64,000 bases of DNA from Bacteroidota bacterium (GCA_016709725.1 JADJMG010000001.1:186001-250000), one strand, 5' to 3'; counted from the stretch's first letter, positions 25,340 through 35,673 are shown. The notes: a model not told the origin generated them from the sequence alone. A program made the numbers and translations.

Positions 25340-28306
25340 CTAATTTGTTTTTACAAATTGCGTTTTACGAATTCCATTTTCAGTATGAATACGTAACATG
25401 TATATGCCATTTTGGAAAGTAGAAGTACTTATGGAGCAAGTCGCATCAACATTCCATTGACCTGTTAAAATAATTCTTCCTGACATATCCATCACTTCAT
25501 AATGTGCAACGTCGCTTCTTTTCTCTAATCCTTTTACAAATAATAAATCACTTGTAGGATTTGGATACACATTCAATGTATTTTCAATTTCCGCTAAACG
25601 ACAATTCACTGTAATCGGCTTCGACTTCGCACCACTTTGTCCACAAGGACGTACAGAACGTGCATTCACATTTCCACCAGCGGCACCAAAATTAACTGTG
25701 ATACTTGTTGAACCTTGTCCGCTGACAATACTTGCACTAGCTGGAACAGTCCACAAATACGACCAAGTTGCAGGTGTTGGATCTACAGAGAATACAACAC
25801 CCGTTTGACCAGCACAAATAGTTGATGGCCCATAAATAGTGGCGGGTCCTTGAGGCACACCACGTACAGTGTAATTACGAGGTCCACCAGCTAATCCACA
25901 AGAATTGTAAGCTACCACCGACAATACACCAATATTATATCCGAACGAAAACTGCACAACAACACTCAATCCATTGTCAGCTCCAATGATGGTTGCACCT
26001 GCAGGAGGTGTCCATAAATAAGAACTAGCTCCATTCACTGGATTAATTGAATACGTATAAGTGGTATCGCAAGCTCCGTAGTTAGGTCCTGAAATATTTC
26101 CAGGTACGCGTGTAATTCCTTGACTCACGGCAGCAATTTTAGAAGTAACCATACATAAATGAGTAGCTGTTGCAACTACATTTCCACTCGTATAAGTAGG
26201 TCCAAAATCGATAGTAACAATAGAATCATTTGAATTTACAATGGTTGTTCCTGCTGGTGAACTCCAAGAAATACTAGAATATCCTTCAATAGGTTTAATT
26301 TTAAACTGTACACCATTCGTATTCGCACAAACTACCGTTAATGGAGCTACGAACTGTGGAACATCGATAGCATGACGAATGTATCTTCTGCTCGAATCGG
26401 CACTAACACCACAGCCATTAGCAGCCTTCACCCAAATGAATGTTCCCGAATTAGAAATAGGAGAACTAAAATCCATCGTGACATTTAATCCACTTCCATT
26501 AATGGTTACCCATGAAGCAGAACTCCAAATATAACTGGTGGCTCCTGGAACAGCTGTTATACTATACGGCACTCCATTCGTACCAGCACAAACATCAATT
26601 GGACCTGTAATTGCTCCAGGTGCAGCAGGTACACTTGTAATCGTAATTGTCATTTGCGCACTTATCGAACCACAAGGTCCAGCAGGATCTGCACTTGTTA
26701 ACGTTAATGTTACGGTACCGTTTAAAATATCATTAGCGCCAGGATAATAAGTTGCATTCAAATTATTTATTGAATTGAAGGTACCATCACCGGAGGTACT
26801 CCATGCTCCTGTGCTTGCAGAACCACTAACGGTACCGGATAGACTAACATTTGAACCGTTACAAATACTTTGATTGATTCCAGCAGATACGAGAGGAAGC
26901 GAATTAATAGTCAATACCACAAAATCAGAAGCGGCACCACAAACACCAGCGGGATCATTCGTCGTTAATGTTAATTGCGCCGTACCATTTATTAAATCGT
27001 TAGTGCCCGGTGTGTAAGTAGTACTTAACAATGATGCATCTGCAAAAACACCATCACCAATAGTTGTCCATGAACTTGTGCTTGCACTTCCACCAATACT
27101 TCCAAGTATGGAAGCTGATTGATTTTCGCAAATAGTTTGATCGGCTCCTGCATCAGCACTCGCTTCCGCATCAATCGTTAAAATCAATGAACTCATCGCA
27201 GTACCACAAGGTCCAACAGGATCATTTGATGTTAAAGTAAGCGTAACCATCCCTGCTAATTTATCAGCACTGCCGGGTGTGTATGTAGTAGAAAGCAAAG
27301 ATGCATTTCCAAAAGATCCATCTCCGGAAGTTGTCCACGAACCACTGCTTGCTCCTCCTCCTACTGAACCACTGAGATTATAAAAACTATTACTGCAAAT
27401 GGTAGCATTTGCACCCGCATTCGCAGTGGCTAATGGATTTACGGTTAAGGTTGCGGACGATGAAGTATCGGATCCGCTTCCATTCACAGCATACGCTCTG
27501 AATTGGTAATTATGATCAGCCAAGGTGGCAGTGAAAGAATAATTAAGGTTAGTTTCTCCAAAAATATCACTCCAAGAAACACCACCATTCGTACTTCTTT
27601 GCCATTGAATAGTAGGTGTGGGTGATCCACTTGCACTTACAGTAAAACTAGCCAATTGTCCTTCGCATACTGTAGTTGAATTAGGATGCGATGTAATTGC
27701 TACTGCTGCACCCAATGGTGTTGTTGATACTGCTCCATCTAAATTCAAATTCAGAATTTGCATTTGTCCATTCGCAACACTAGTTGCAGAGAAACCATAC
27801 ATCCTAAATTTTATGGCAGCACTGGCACTGAAATCAGGAAAATCCCAAACTGCAGTGAGTGTATTTCCGCAACTCGAACTAAAGGGTGCATGATAAATAC
27901 CTTGTTGAATCCATGTAGTACCACCATCTGTGCTATAAGCCAGGCGAACAATGGGAGGTCCAGAACCATTTTTTCTTAAGCCCACCGAAAATTGTGTCAT
28001 GTTCAAATAAAATCCACCATTGGGTGTGACTGTAACTTCTACTGCTGGGCCATTCAAATTCACAACTCCAGCGGTCGACCATTGATTGGTATTAAAACCC
28101 GTTGGACAAGGAGATGCAGGAATACCAACTCCATTTACGCGAGTAAGATTGGATCCGGTAGCATTGGCTGCAACAGAAAATGGCGCGCCACTTGTCGCAT
28201 TCGTGTATTTGTAAATTTGTTGTGCAGAAACCAAATTCGTGGCTCCGATCAATAACAAACATAAAATTAATTTTATGTTGTTCAGTTTTGTAGGGTGTGT
28301 GTTCAT
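25340..28306 (-). CDS. Secreted repeat protein with T9SS type A sorting domain
   Basis: A 988-aa secreted protein with signal peptide LILCLLLIGATNLVSAQ. Residues 30-195 form an N-terminal domain (YKYTNATSG ... MTQFSVGLRKNGSGPP). An Ig-like module (PTPTIQWQRSTNGG) follows, then three tandem repeats of about 83 residues, each with ANAGANATICSN-like, GSWTTSGDGSF and TLTSNDPxGPCG segments, then four modules containing (A)GxTNGVxF(S)I and SYIW or SYLWxxP. The C-terminus LNVYPNPTSDLLFVKGLE to RKTQFVKTN is a type A T9SS signal. Intact. Likely a surface or released adhesin-like protein; no enzymatic domain is recognisable. Confidence 0.9.
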   Translation of the reverse strand: MNTHPTKLNNIKLILCLLLIGATNLVSAQQIYKYTNATSGAPFSVAANATGSNLTRVNGVGIPASPCPTGFNTNQWSTAGVVNLNGPAVEVTVTPNGGFYLNMTQFSVGLRKNGSGPPIVRLAYSTDGGTTWIQQGIYHAPFSSSCGNTLTAVWDFPDFSASAAIKFRMYGFSATSVANGQMQILNLNLDGAVSTTPLGAAVAITSHPNSTTVCEGQLASFTVSASGSPTPTIQWQRSTNGGVSWSDIFGETNLNYSFTATLADHNYQFRAYAVNGSGSDTSSSATLTVNPLATANAGANATICSNSFYNLSGSVGGGASSGSWTTSGDGSFGNASLLSTTYTPGSADKLAGMVTLTLTSNDPVGPCGTAMSSLILTIDAEASADAGADQTICENQSASILGSIGGSASTSSWTTIGDGVFADASLLSTTYTPGTNDLINGTAQLTLTTNDPAGVCGAASDFVVLTINSLPLVSAGINQSICNGSNVSLSGTVSGSASTGAWSTSGDGTFNSINNLNATYYPGANDILNGTVTLTLTSADPAGPCGSISAQMTITITSVPAAPGAITGPIDVCAGTNGVPYSITAVPGATSYIWSSASWVTINGSGLNVTMDFSSPISNSGTFIWVKAANGCGVSADSSRRYIRHAIDVPQFVAPLTVVCANTNGVQFKIKPIEGYSSISWSSPAGTTIVNSNDSIVTIDFGPTYTSGNVVATATHLCMVTSKIAAVSQGITRVPGNISGPNYGACDTTYTYSINPVNGASSYLWTPPAGATIIGADNGLSVVVQFSFGYNIGVLSVVAYNSCGLAGGPRNYTVRGVPQGPATIYGPSTICAGQTGVVFSVDPTPATWSYLWTVPASASIVSGQGSTSITVNFGAAGGNVNARSVRPCGQSGAKSKPITVNCRLAEIENTLNVYPNPTSDLLFVKGLEKRSDVAHYEVMDMSGRIILTGQWNVDATCSISTSTFQNGIYMLRIHTENGIRKTQFVKTN

Positions 28307-28814
28307 ATGACTGAATAATTAAATAAGAATTGTTTAATTCATTATTACGATCAACCGTTAATTGTAATAATGAAGAGCATAAACTAAAATGGATACTATC
28401 AAATATAGCATGCCTTTTCTTCGGAAAACGATCCGAAAATTTACTAGCTTGACTGAATTTCCAGCCTCGGGCTTTTACTCATAAGGGTACTCAACATGAT
28501 AATAATTTGAGAATAGAAATTGTATAATGAAAACAAGGTTTCATCATACAAACCAAAACACTTAAAACTTCTAGTAAATAATTTACTAATTTTTCTCCGG
28601 AAAAGAATCCGAAAACTAAATTTTCTATTGAATGCTTTTCAGCGCAATAGAGTTGATGTGTGGTTAATTGATTGATTTAATTTATTAGTTTGAAATAAGT
28701 TTACTCATCATGACCCCACAAACTTTTTGGGTCCGCCAAACGGAATTCACTACACTAATTAATAACCTGCAATTTAAGAATATTTTGAATAATCTATAGT
28801 TAGACTGATATCTA
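28307..28814. other. Intergenic region with two short related inverted repeats
   Basis: No gene is supported. Two related motifs, ttcggaaaacgatccgaaaa (28421-28440) and tccggaaaagaatccgaaaa (28596-28615), are each a small inverted repeat (ttcgga/tccgaa type) and lie about 175 bp apart. Cattattac at 28340-28348 pairs with gtaataatg at 28364-28372 just upstream of the T9SS gene. The promoter of the 988-aa protein should be here but no clear TAnnTTTG box was found. Confidence 0.45.
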
Positions 28815-29846
28815 TCACTTGTTACGTAGGGCAAGCATCTCCTCTGCCTTCGCCACCATATTTGCCGAACCAATAAAGAGTGGTACTCGCTGATGCAAAG
28901 ATTCAGGCTGTATCTCAACAATTCGATTGAAACCATCAGAAGCTTTTCCTCCAGCTTGTTCAATTATGAATGCCAATGGGTTACATTCATAAAGAAGTCT
29001 TAATTTCCCGTTCTTAGCTTTTCCGGTAGATGGGTATATATAGATACCCCCTTTAATCATATTTCGATGAAAATCGGCTACCAAGGATCCTATGTATCTT
29101 GTTGAGTAAGGTCTTTTCGTGGATGCATCTTCCTGCTGACAATACTTGATATAATCTTTTACGCCCTCTGGAAAATGACGGTAATTTCCTTCATTAATGC
29201 TGTAGATTGCACCATCTTTGGGAATTTTCATATCAGGATGTGAAAGGCAAAACTCTCCGATGGAAGGATCTAGGGTAAATCCATTAACGCCATTTCCTGT
29301 GGTATAAACTAACATGGTACTCGATCCATAAATCACATAACCAGCAGCAATTTGTTCGGTTCCTTTTTGCATAAAATCAGAAACGTCAGTGGGTCCATGT
29401 TTATCATCAGATCGACGATAAATAGAAAAAATAGTTCCGATACTCACATTCACATCAATATTGGATGACCCATCCAAGGGATCAATACATACGACATATC
29501 GTGCATCTTTTGAAACCTTACTGTCAATTTCAATAAGGTCTTCGTTTTCTTCAGATGCAATGGCAATGCACTCTCCTCCTGCTCCTAGCGCCAAAATAAA
29601 TTGCTCATTGGCATATACGTCCAGTTTCTTTTGATCTTCGCCTTGAACATTCGTTTCCCCATACTCTCCTAAAATATCCGCTAATCCCGCTTTGTTCACT
29701 TCACGGTTTACCACTTTTGCAGCAATGCCAATATCTCTTAACAGCCGACTCAATTCTCCTTTTGCAAATGGAAAATCACTTTGTCTTTCGATAATAAATT
29801 GGCCAAGAGTAATAAATCTTTTACCGGGAGTTAACGTTTGAGTCAT
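28815..29846 (-). CDS. fbp: Fructose-1,6-bisphosphatase class I
   Basis: Catalyses hydrolysis of fructose-1,6-bisphosphate to fructose-6-phosphate, the committed step of gluconeogenesis. The metal-binding signature DPLDGSSNIDVNVSIGTIF is complete, preceded by the conserved acidic SEENEDLIEID segment and followed by YVIYGSSTMLVYTTGNGVNGF, RYIGSLVADFHRN and KGGIYIYPST. At 343 aa it is a normal class I enzyme. Start ATG 29846 (MTQTLTPGKRFITLGQFI). A promoter-like element lies just upstream; the divergent gene is serA. Confidence 0.97.
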   Translation of the reverse strand: MTQTLTPGKRFITLGQFIIERQSDFPFAKGELSRLLRDIGIAAKVVNREVNKAGLADILGEYGETNVQGEDQKKLDVYANEQFILALGAGGECIAIASEENEDLIEIDSKVSKDARYVVCIDPLDGSSNIDVNVSIGTIFSIYRRSDDKHGPTDVSDFMQKGTEQIAAGYVIYGSSTMLVYTTGNGVNGFTLDPSIGEFCLSHPDMKIPKDGAIYSINEGNYRHFPEGVKDYIKYCQQEDASTKRPYSTRYIGSLVADFHRNMIKGGIYIYPSTGKAKNGKLRLLYECNPLAFIIEQAGGKASDGFNRIVEIQPESLHQRVPLFIGSANMVAKAEEMLALRNK

Positions 29847-29871
29847 GAGGGTATGTATGGATTGAGTGTAA

Positions 29872-29906
29872 CAAATATACTGAATGTAGATAGGTAATGT
29901 TTCAAA
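29872..29906 (-). promoter_or_regulatory. Bacteroidota-type promoter of fbp
   Basis: On the minus strand TTTG (29906-29903) and TATATTTG (29879-29872) match the -33 TTTG and -7 TAnnTTTG elements used by Bacteroidota RNA polymerase, with 23-bp spacing. The -7 box ends 26 bp before the fbp ATG. Confidence 0.5.
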
Positions 29907-29993
29907 AAAATTGGCATTTCACTAACTTATACATGTTTAAAATTTATAGTCCTTTCCTCTCCATGTTTTGGGTAGATGTGCTAACCTTGTAAT

Positions 29994-31219
29994 ATGCAAA
30001 CTTCCTATCCGAAAGAAAAATTAAAAATTCTACTCTTAGAAAACATTCACCCTTCGGCCATCAACCTTTTAAATAAAGCAGGATACACTGATATTGAGTC
30101 CATCAAAGGATCCATCTCTGAAAAAGAACTATTAGAAAAAATAGGAAAGGTGCATATTTTGGGAATCCGTTCCAAGACTCAAATCACGGAAGCCATTTTA
30201 AAGAAAGCCGAGAAATTGATTGCCATAGGGGCTTTCTGTATCGGTACCAATCAAATTAAAATGGACATTGCCCGTACACAAGGTATTGCTGTTTTTAATT
30301 CCCCATTTTCGAATACACGCTCGGTGGCAGAATTGGTGATGGGATTAAGCATTATGTTGATGAGACGTGTTTTTGAAAAGAGTGAAGGCGCTCACCATGG
30401 TCTTTGGTTGAAGGAAAGCAAGGATTGCTTTGAGGTAAGAGGAAAACTTTAGGTATCGTTGGGTATGGACATATTGGCTCCCAAGTTTCCGTAATGGCTG
30501 AAGCTTTAGGAATGAAGGTTATGTTCTACGATGTAACTTCTAAACTGAGTTTGGGAAATGCGAGGTCGAGTAATTCATTGGACGACCTCTTAAAAAAATC
30601 AGATATCATCACTTTGCATGTTCCCGGAACTTTGGAAACAAAAAATTTAATCAACTCTACGCGATTGAAAAAAATGAAGCCTGGAGCGGTGCTCATCAAT
30701 TTAAGCCGAGGCGATGTGATGGATGTTTGGGCCGTGAAAGATGCTATTGAAAAAAGGCATTTAGGTGGATTAGCCGTTGATGTTTTTCCTGAAGAACCCA
30801 AAGACAATAAAGATGTATTTGCCTCGCCACTGCAAGGACTAAATAATGTTATTCTTACCCCGCATATTGGTGGAAGCACCGTAGAAGCACAAGAAGCCAT
30901 TGGATTAGATGTAGCGGATAAGCTCGTGGCATTTATTGAGAATGGAAGTAGCTCTGGCTCTTTAACTATACCTGAAATTAGTTTACCGGTGATGAATAAT
31001 GCACATCGCATTTTGCATATCCACTCCAATGTGCCCGGTGTTTTATCGCAAATTAATGGAGTGCTCTCTAACATGAAAGTAAATATCATTGGACAATATT
31101 TAAAAACCAACGAAGAAATTGGCTATGTCGTTTTAGATATCGATAAAAAATCGGGACCAAAAGTAATGACGGAATTGAAGAAAGTAAAGAATACGATTAG
31201 AACCAGAAGCTTATATTGA
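29994..31219 (+). CDS. serA: D-3-phosphoglycerate dehydrogenase with ACT domain, one-base frameshift
   Basis: Oxidises 3-phosphoglycerate to phosphohydroxypyruvate, first step of serine synthesis. The substrate domain has ILGIRSKTQIT and NSPFSNTRSVAELVMG; the NAD-binding loop is GIVGYGHIGSQVS; LINLSRGDVMD and LTPHIGGSTVEAQE carry the catalytic Arg and His. The C-terminal ACT domain (HSNVPGVLSQINGVLSNMKV) indicates serine feedback control. The frame breaks at the A run 30443-30446: one added A joins FEVRGK to TLGIVGYG and gives 408 aa, the expected length. Confidence 0.94.
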
Positions 31220-31332
31220 GTCTTCTTCATATTGAAATTTAATGAGGAAAATGAGTTGAGGCAAGAGTTCCTTGACCCTTCCTTTTTGTTATAAAAAGAC
31301 TATTTTAGTTCCATAAATCTAATCCTCAATTT

Positions 31333-32310
31333 ATGGAAATCATCGAACAAAAATCACTTCACGGCAACCCGGAGCGAGTGTATCCCTTTTCTTTTGTAGG
31401 CACAGGAAGTGCTTACTTTGGCATTGCCATCATTAATATGATTTTGAAAATTTTCACACTCGGATTGTATTATCCCTGGGCAAAAGCCAAAGAATTGCAA
31501 TACTTGTATGGCTCAACTTCCTTCGATGAAAGTCGGTTCGAATTTCACGGGACCGGAAAAGAGATGTTCAAAGGATTTATAAAAGCGATTCTCTTCTTCG
31601 CTATCATCATTATTGGATTTGTAGTTTTACTTAATATGGAAATGCCGATACTAGGATTTATTTGGTATCTGGGTGGATTTGTTCTTATTATTCCTTTAGC
31701 CATTCACGGAAGTTATAAATACCGCATGTCGAGAACCAGTTGGAGAGGAATTCGATTTGGTTACAGAGGAGATCGGAAGGAATTTATGACGCTCTTCTTT
31801 AAGGAAATGTTTTTTACCATTATTTCATTAGGGATTTATGGCGCATGGATGGCAATCAATATTCGTAAATACGTATTGAGTAATGTCCGATTCGGAAGTG
31901 CTGAATTTAAATACAAAGGGAACGGCGGCGAGTATTTTGTACTGAACCTTAAAGGATATTTTTTAACCATAATTACAGTAGGAATTTATATGTTTTGGTG
32001 GCAGAAAAGTTTATTTCAATATTATATTGATAATCTATCCTTACATCATAAAGACGATAAAATTCGATTAAAGTCGACCGCTTCGGGTGGTGATTTCTTT
32101 GGATTGATTGTCGTAAATTTGTTGATGCTAATTTTCACCTTAGGAATTGCCTACCCTTGGGTACTCACTCGATCACTTAAATTTATTTTTTCGAAAATTG
32201 AAATCGTAGGAAACATAGACACCGAACAATTGGTACAAACTGAAAAAGAATATACTGACGCTACGGGAGAGGATATGTCGGATATGCTAGATTTAGGATT
32301 TGTGGTTTAA
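31333..32310 (+). CDS. DUF898 (YjgN-type) polytopic membrane protein
   Basis: A 325-aa inner-membrane protein with repeated modules of membrane segments and short FxFxGTGxxYFxxxxxN/K-like leaders: YPFSFVGTGSAYFGIAIIN, SRFEFHGTGKEMFKGFI, AEFKYKGNGGEYFVLNLKG and the related LKSTASGGDFFGLIVVNLLM. Each is followed by a TLG(I/L)YYPWxxxK/R-type segment (TLGLYYPWAKAKELQY, SLGIYGAWMAINIRKY, TVGIYMFWWQ, TLGIAYPWVLTRSLK). This pattern is diagnostic of DUF898; function is unknown. It is followed after 14 bases by an M48 metallopeptidase, a coupling that suggests a shared envelope task. Confidence 0.88.
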   Translation: MEIIEQKSLHGNPERVYPFSFVGTGSAYFGIAIINMILKIFTLGLYYPWAKAKELQYLYGSTSFDESRFEFHGTGKEMFKGFIKAILFFAIIIIGFVVLLNMEMPILGFIWYLGGFVLIIPLAIHGSYKYRMSRTSWRGIRFGYRGDRKEFMTLFFKEMFFTIISLGIYGAWMAINIRKYVLSNVRFGSAEFKYKGNGGEYFVLNLKGYFLTIITVGIYMFWWQKSLFQYYIDNLSLHHKDDKIRLKSTASGGDFFGLIVVNLLMLIFTLGIAYPWVLTRSLKFIFSKIEIVGNIDTEQLVQTEKEYTDATGEDMSDMLDLGFVV

Positions 32311-32324
32311 TAAAACCAATAACG

Positions 32325-33411
32325 ATGAACGAATTAGTTGCGGATGTTAAGTATTACAATGGTATTATCACAAAACCATTTAATGCGGAGTGTTCCATTA
32401 ACAAAACCAATTCCGGATTAATATTAACTATGGAAGAGGAAGGTGTTTTACATCTTCCTTTTTCAGAGTTAACCATCAAACGCAGGAAAAATCATATTTG
32501 ATTTTATCCATAAAAAACACCAACAGTCGAATTATTGAAATTAAAGATGCTGTTTTTTATTGATGCATTTTTTCATTTCAACAAATCCAGTTCTAAAGAG
32601 AATTGGTATTATCGCATTCTGCACGCGGGCACCTGCATTTCATCTTTTATTAGCGGCTTCTGTACTGTCCTTATGCGCAGCAATTTATTTCTTCGTCATC
32701 CCCTTCCTCGCCGAAAAAGCGGTGGACCTTATTCCACGAAGTGTAGACGATCAAATCGGCCAAACGGTGAGTGAAAGCCCCGACTTTGCAGACAATGAAG
32801 ATTCCACGTTAAGTGTGCAGTTGAATTCTTTTCTCCATGTTATGGCTCCCGAATTAGATTCACGGTACCACATCACCGTTATGAACGACGACATTGTAAA
32901 TGCATTTGCTTTACCCGATGGCAGCATCATCATCAATACCGGCATATTGAAAAAAATGAATCGCTTTGAAGAATTAGCAGGCGTACTCTCTCACGAAATA
33001 TCGCACGTAGAACATCGACACGGCATGCGACTATTAAGTCGAAATGTATCGGGCTATTTATTACTTACGCTTGTTCTTAACGATGTAAATGGATTGATGA
33101 CTGTGTTCATCGATAATGCGCATCAATTTCACACCTTAAGTTATTCGCGCAAATTTGAAAAAGAAGCCGACTTAAGTGGACTAACCTTATTGCGCAACCA
33201 TAACATCAACCCTCAAGGTATGATTGATCTTTTTAAGATGTTAGAAAAAGAACATGATATCGATATCCCCGAATGGATGAGTTCGCATCCCGTTTCTAAA
33301 GAACGAATTCAATATCTTCAAAAACAAATCAAAGAACATCCAGTTAAAGTAAAAGAACATCAGCAATTGAAAACTCAATTCGATAACATAAAAAATATCG
33401 TTAGTGAATAA
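32325..33411 (+). CDS. M48-family metallopeptidase with short N-terminal sensor-like domain, two one-base frameshifts
   Basis: The start is ATG 32325 (MNELVADVKYYNGIITKPF), beginning a beta-rich domain of about 75 residues found before Bacteroidota M48 peptidases. One base is missing at 32495-32499 and one T in 32553-32558; restoring both reads NHILILSIKNTNSRIIEIKD then AVFLLMHFFISTNPVLKRIG and gives 362 aa. One membrane segment (AFHLLLAASVLSLCAAIYFFVI) precedes the protease domain with HEISHVEHRHGM (zinc HExxH), the second ligand in EKEADLSGLTLL, and HPVSKERI. Probably a periplasm-facing, BepA/HtpX-like quality-control protease. Cotranscribed with the DUF898 gene. Confidence 0.87.
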
Positions 33412-33521
33412 TCATTCTTTGTGTTGTTTTAATTCTAAATAATAGTTAATAGTCAAAAGAGCCCCTTGCGTCTCCCTAGCGCTTAAACTGTAAGTATTTT
33501 AGGTGCTAGGAATCTTCTTCG

Positions 33522-33581
33522 TGTATTCGTAAATTCGGAGATTCGTAATTCGTACATTCGTATCGATTCGTAATTCGTAAC
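33522..33581. repeat. Degenerate ATTCGTA tandem repeat
   Basis: About eight degenerate copies of attcgta(a) run in tandem downstream of the M48 gene and directly before the stop of the minus-strand T9SS protein. ATTCGTAATTCGTA-like runs are frequent intergenic features in Bacteroidota genomes. No coding role is apparent. Confidence 0.6.
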
Positions 33582-33585
33582 CTTC

Positions 33586-35112
33586 CTAGAATTTCATTAT
33601 TTTTCCTTGAACTTTATCCTTCTCAGTTACCAACGAAACTATATATACCCCAGCTGCAATTCCATTCATAAAAATTTCAGTTGTAAAATACCCTCCATTG
33701 ATCACAGAAACTTTCCTATCCACCACCACTCTCCCCTCCACATCAAACAACCGCAACACCCCGCTTTTCCCCTTCAACTTCGACGCATTCACATGAATCA
33801 TATTCCACTCGGAATTGTACCATGCTTGGAAGAACACCTCATTCTTTTCATCATTTTCGGTTATGCCCACCGTTAGTGTATCGCAGGGCGAGCCAACTAA
33901 CGGACCCATTTCGTAATTAGGATTATGCGGTAAGCCTCTATATGTACGATGACCTGCTAATGGAAATGAAAGCAGTTGAAAATCACTAGAAAGACCAGCA
34001 CTGTCTGGGTAATTTATTACCGATAAATGTGTGTTTACATAATTATAGTAATTTGCAGGATATGGATATCCTCCGCCTGGTATATCTGATAGTGCACTTA
34101 TGTAGATCCTGTTGTCGGGCGCAAGCTTCATCATCACGGCAGATGCAGAATCTTGAATCATGCCTATAGTTATCTTTGAATTTGAAATGTTACCCGATAA
34201 CAAGTCATACTGAAAAATTCTTGCATCATCAAATCCATTTAAATTACCTAAGACATATAAAAATCGATTATTCGGAGAAAAACATGCACTTACATAATAT
34301 TTAAAAGGCCCAGTGGTACTCGGTAATTCTATATTCAACGGACTGGAAATAATTCCAGTGCATCGATCAAAATCGTAGAGCTCGATAAGGTTGCCCCAAT
34401 CGCTTTCTGCAAACTTAGTTCCATTTGAATTGAACACAATATCACCACCATTTGAAGCCCTCATCGTTCCGACATTTTGCACTGGGTGAGGATAAATACC
34501 TGTAGAGTCAACAAGGTAAACGTAGAATGCATTATCATAAGCTGCATTTGGATAATCCCATTTCCTGGTCACCAGCCACCAGTCTTTTCCGTTTCCATGT
34601 TTAACGGCCATCAATGCATCCTTAGTAGACACAGGGTCTAACATTACATTTTTCTGTGTAACCACTCCAAGACCATTATTCAGTTTCAGATCAACGATAC
34701 AATAATACAATCCAAAATAAGGCCCGGATACACCTGCTAAAAAAACGTAAAATGAACTATCCGTAACAGATTTTGGAACAATGATCATGTCATGATACCA
34801 CCCTAGGCAGATCAAAGAGTCTCCATTCTGCATAGTTTGATGAAGCTTATTCTTTAATCTTCCGTTTTTCTTCCATCCATTAATATAAGCGGCAGGGTGG
34901 ACAGATGATCCATAAAACAATAAACTATCCTGTGCATTAGCAATGGAAACAGATGCGGATAAACTAGATTCACCTGTACTAAAATACGTAACTGAATTAG
35001 TAAATATTACCCCCGCACTATCACCAAAACACCATACTTTGTTGGAGTATTGAGCGATTGATTTTGGCTTCCTAAAAGAAGTAATATAAAAAAATTGAGT
35101 GCTGCGTTTCAT
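33586..35112 (-). CDS. Secreted propeller-like protein with T9SS type A sorting domain; two compensating indels in signal peptide
   Basis: A secreted protein of about 508 aa with beta-propeller-like repeats (FGDSAGVIFTNSV, KNVMLDPVSTKDALMAVKHG, GDIVFNSNGTKFAESDWG, FSPNNRFLYVLGN, LAPDNRIYISALS), a GLPHNPNYEMGPLVGSPCDT motif and a C-terminal type A T9SS signal (LRLFDVEGRVVVD ... VQGKIMKF). As written the N-terminus is not a signal peptide, but removing one A from 35088-35094 and adding one T to 35062-35065 produces ILLLLGSQKSIAQ, a good leader ending at AQ. A truncated paralogue is at 39309-40314. Role unknown. Confidence 0.85.
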   Translation of the reverse strand: MKRSTQFFYITSFRKPKSIAQYSNKVWCFGDSAGVIFTNSVTYFSTGESSLSASVSIANAQDSLLFYGSSVHPAAYINGWKKNGRLKNKLHQTMQNGDSLICLGWYHDMIIVPKSVTDSSFYVFLAGVSGPYFGLYYCIVDLKLNNGLGVVTQKNVMLDPVSTKDALMAVKHGNGKDWWLVTRKWDYPNAAYDNAFYVYLVDSTGIYPHPVQNVGTMRASNGGDIVFNSNGTKFAESDWGNLIELYDFDRCTGIISSPLNIELPSTTGPFKYYVSACFSPNNRFLYVLGNLNGFDDARIFQYDLLSGNISNSKITIGMIQDSASAVMMKLAPDNRIYISALSDIPGGGYPYPANYYNYVNTHLSVINYPDSAGLSSDFQLLSFPLAGHRTYRGLPHNPNYEMGPLVGSPCDTLTVGITENDEKNEVFFQAWYNSEWNMIHVNASKLKGKSGVLRLFDVEGRVVVDRKVSVINGGYFTTEIFMNGIAAGVYIVSLVTEKDKVQGKIMKF

Positions 35113-35276
35113 TAGAGGTTAATAATTAATCGTTCATTCCATGTATAATTTTCATGTTTTACTTTTAAAAAGTTAAGTATCCCTTTCTTCAATATAAGGT
35201 CATTTCAGAACACTAATATAAAACATCTAGTGCACTTGTATGTTTTTTAAAAAAACTATATTTACCATTGAATTCT

Positions 35277-35666
35277 ATGAAAAAACGAATACTAGGCATC
35301 GGCGGCATCTTCTTCAAATCCGCTGATCCAAAAAAACTACAACTTTGGTACGATAAACACCTTGGACTCTCCATGTCAGGAGCAGGCTATCATTCTTTTC
35401 TATGGAAAGATACTGCGGAACCAGAAAAAGGCAGAACGGAATTTTCCATCTTTAATAATGATACTGATTACCTCAACCCATCCACTTCTCCATTCATGAT
35501 AAATTTCAGAGTGGAAAATTTAGAGGAGCTTTTAATTTTGTTAAAGCAAGAAGGGGTTGAACAAATAGGAAACATGGACTCCTACTCCTACGGAAAGTTC
35601 GCTTGGATCATGGACCCCGACGGAAATAAAATTGAACTATGGGAACCTGTAGATGATGGGTTTTAA
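35277..35666 (+). CDS. VOC (glyoxalase/dioxygenase fold) protein
   Basis: A 129-aa single-module protein of the vicinal oxygen chelate superfamily. IGGIFFKSADPKKLQLWYDKHLGL is the N-terminal half-module start and FAWIMDPDGNKIELWEPVDD the C-terminal strand with the conserved metal-ligand Glu. The start is ATG 35277; a TTG nine bases earlier is less likely. Members include glyoxalases, bleomycin-binding and lyase-like proteins, and the substrate cannot be assigned. It is flanked by a T9SS gene and a microsatellite. Confidence 0.85.
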   Translation: MKKRILGIGGIFFKSADPKKLQLWYDKHLGLSMSGAGYHSFLWKDTAEPEKGRTEFSIFNNDTDYLNPSTSPFMINFRVENLEELLILLKQEGVEQIGNMDSYSYGKFAWIMDPDGNKIELWEPVDDGF

Positions 35667-35673
35667 ATTAGAG

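Noticed and set aside
30526..31110. Minus-strand 194-codon frame opposite serA
   Set aside because: It mirrors the codon pattern of the conserved dehydrogenase and shows no family motifs of its own.
33522..33581. Small CRISPR or iteron origin
   Set aside because: The ATTCGTA units are degenerate and contiguous, and no replication or Cas gene is near.
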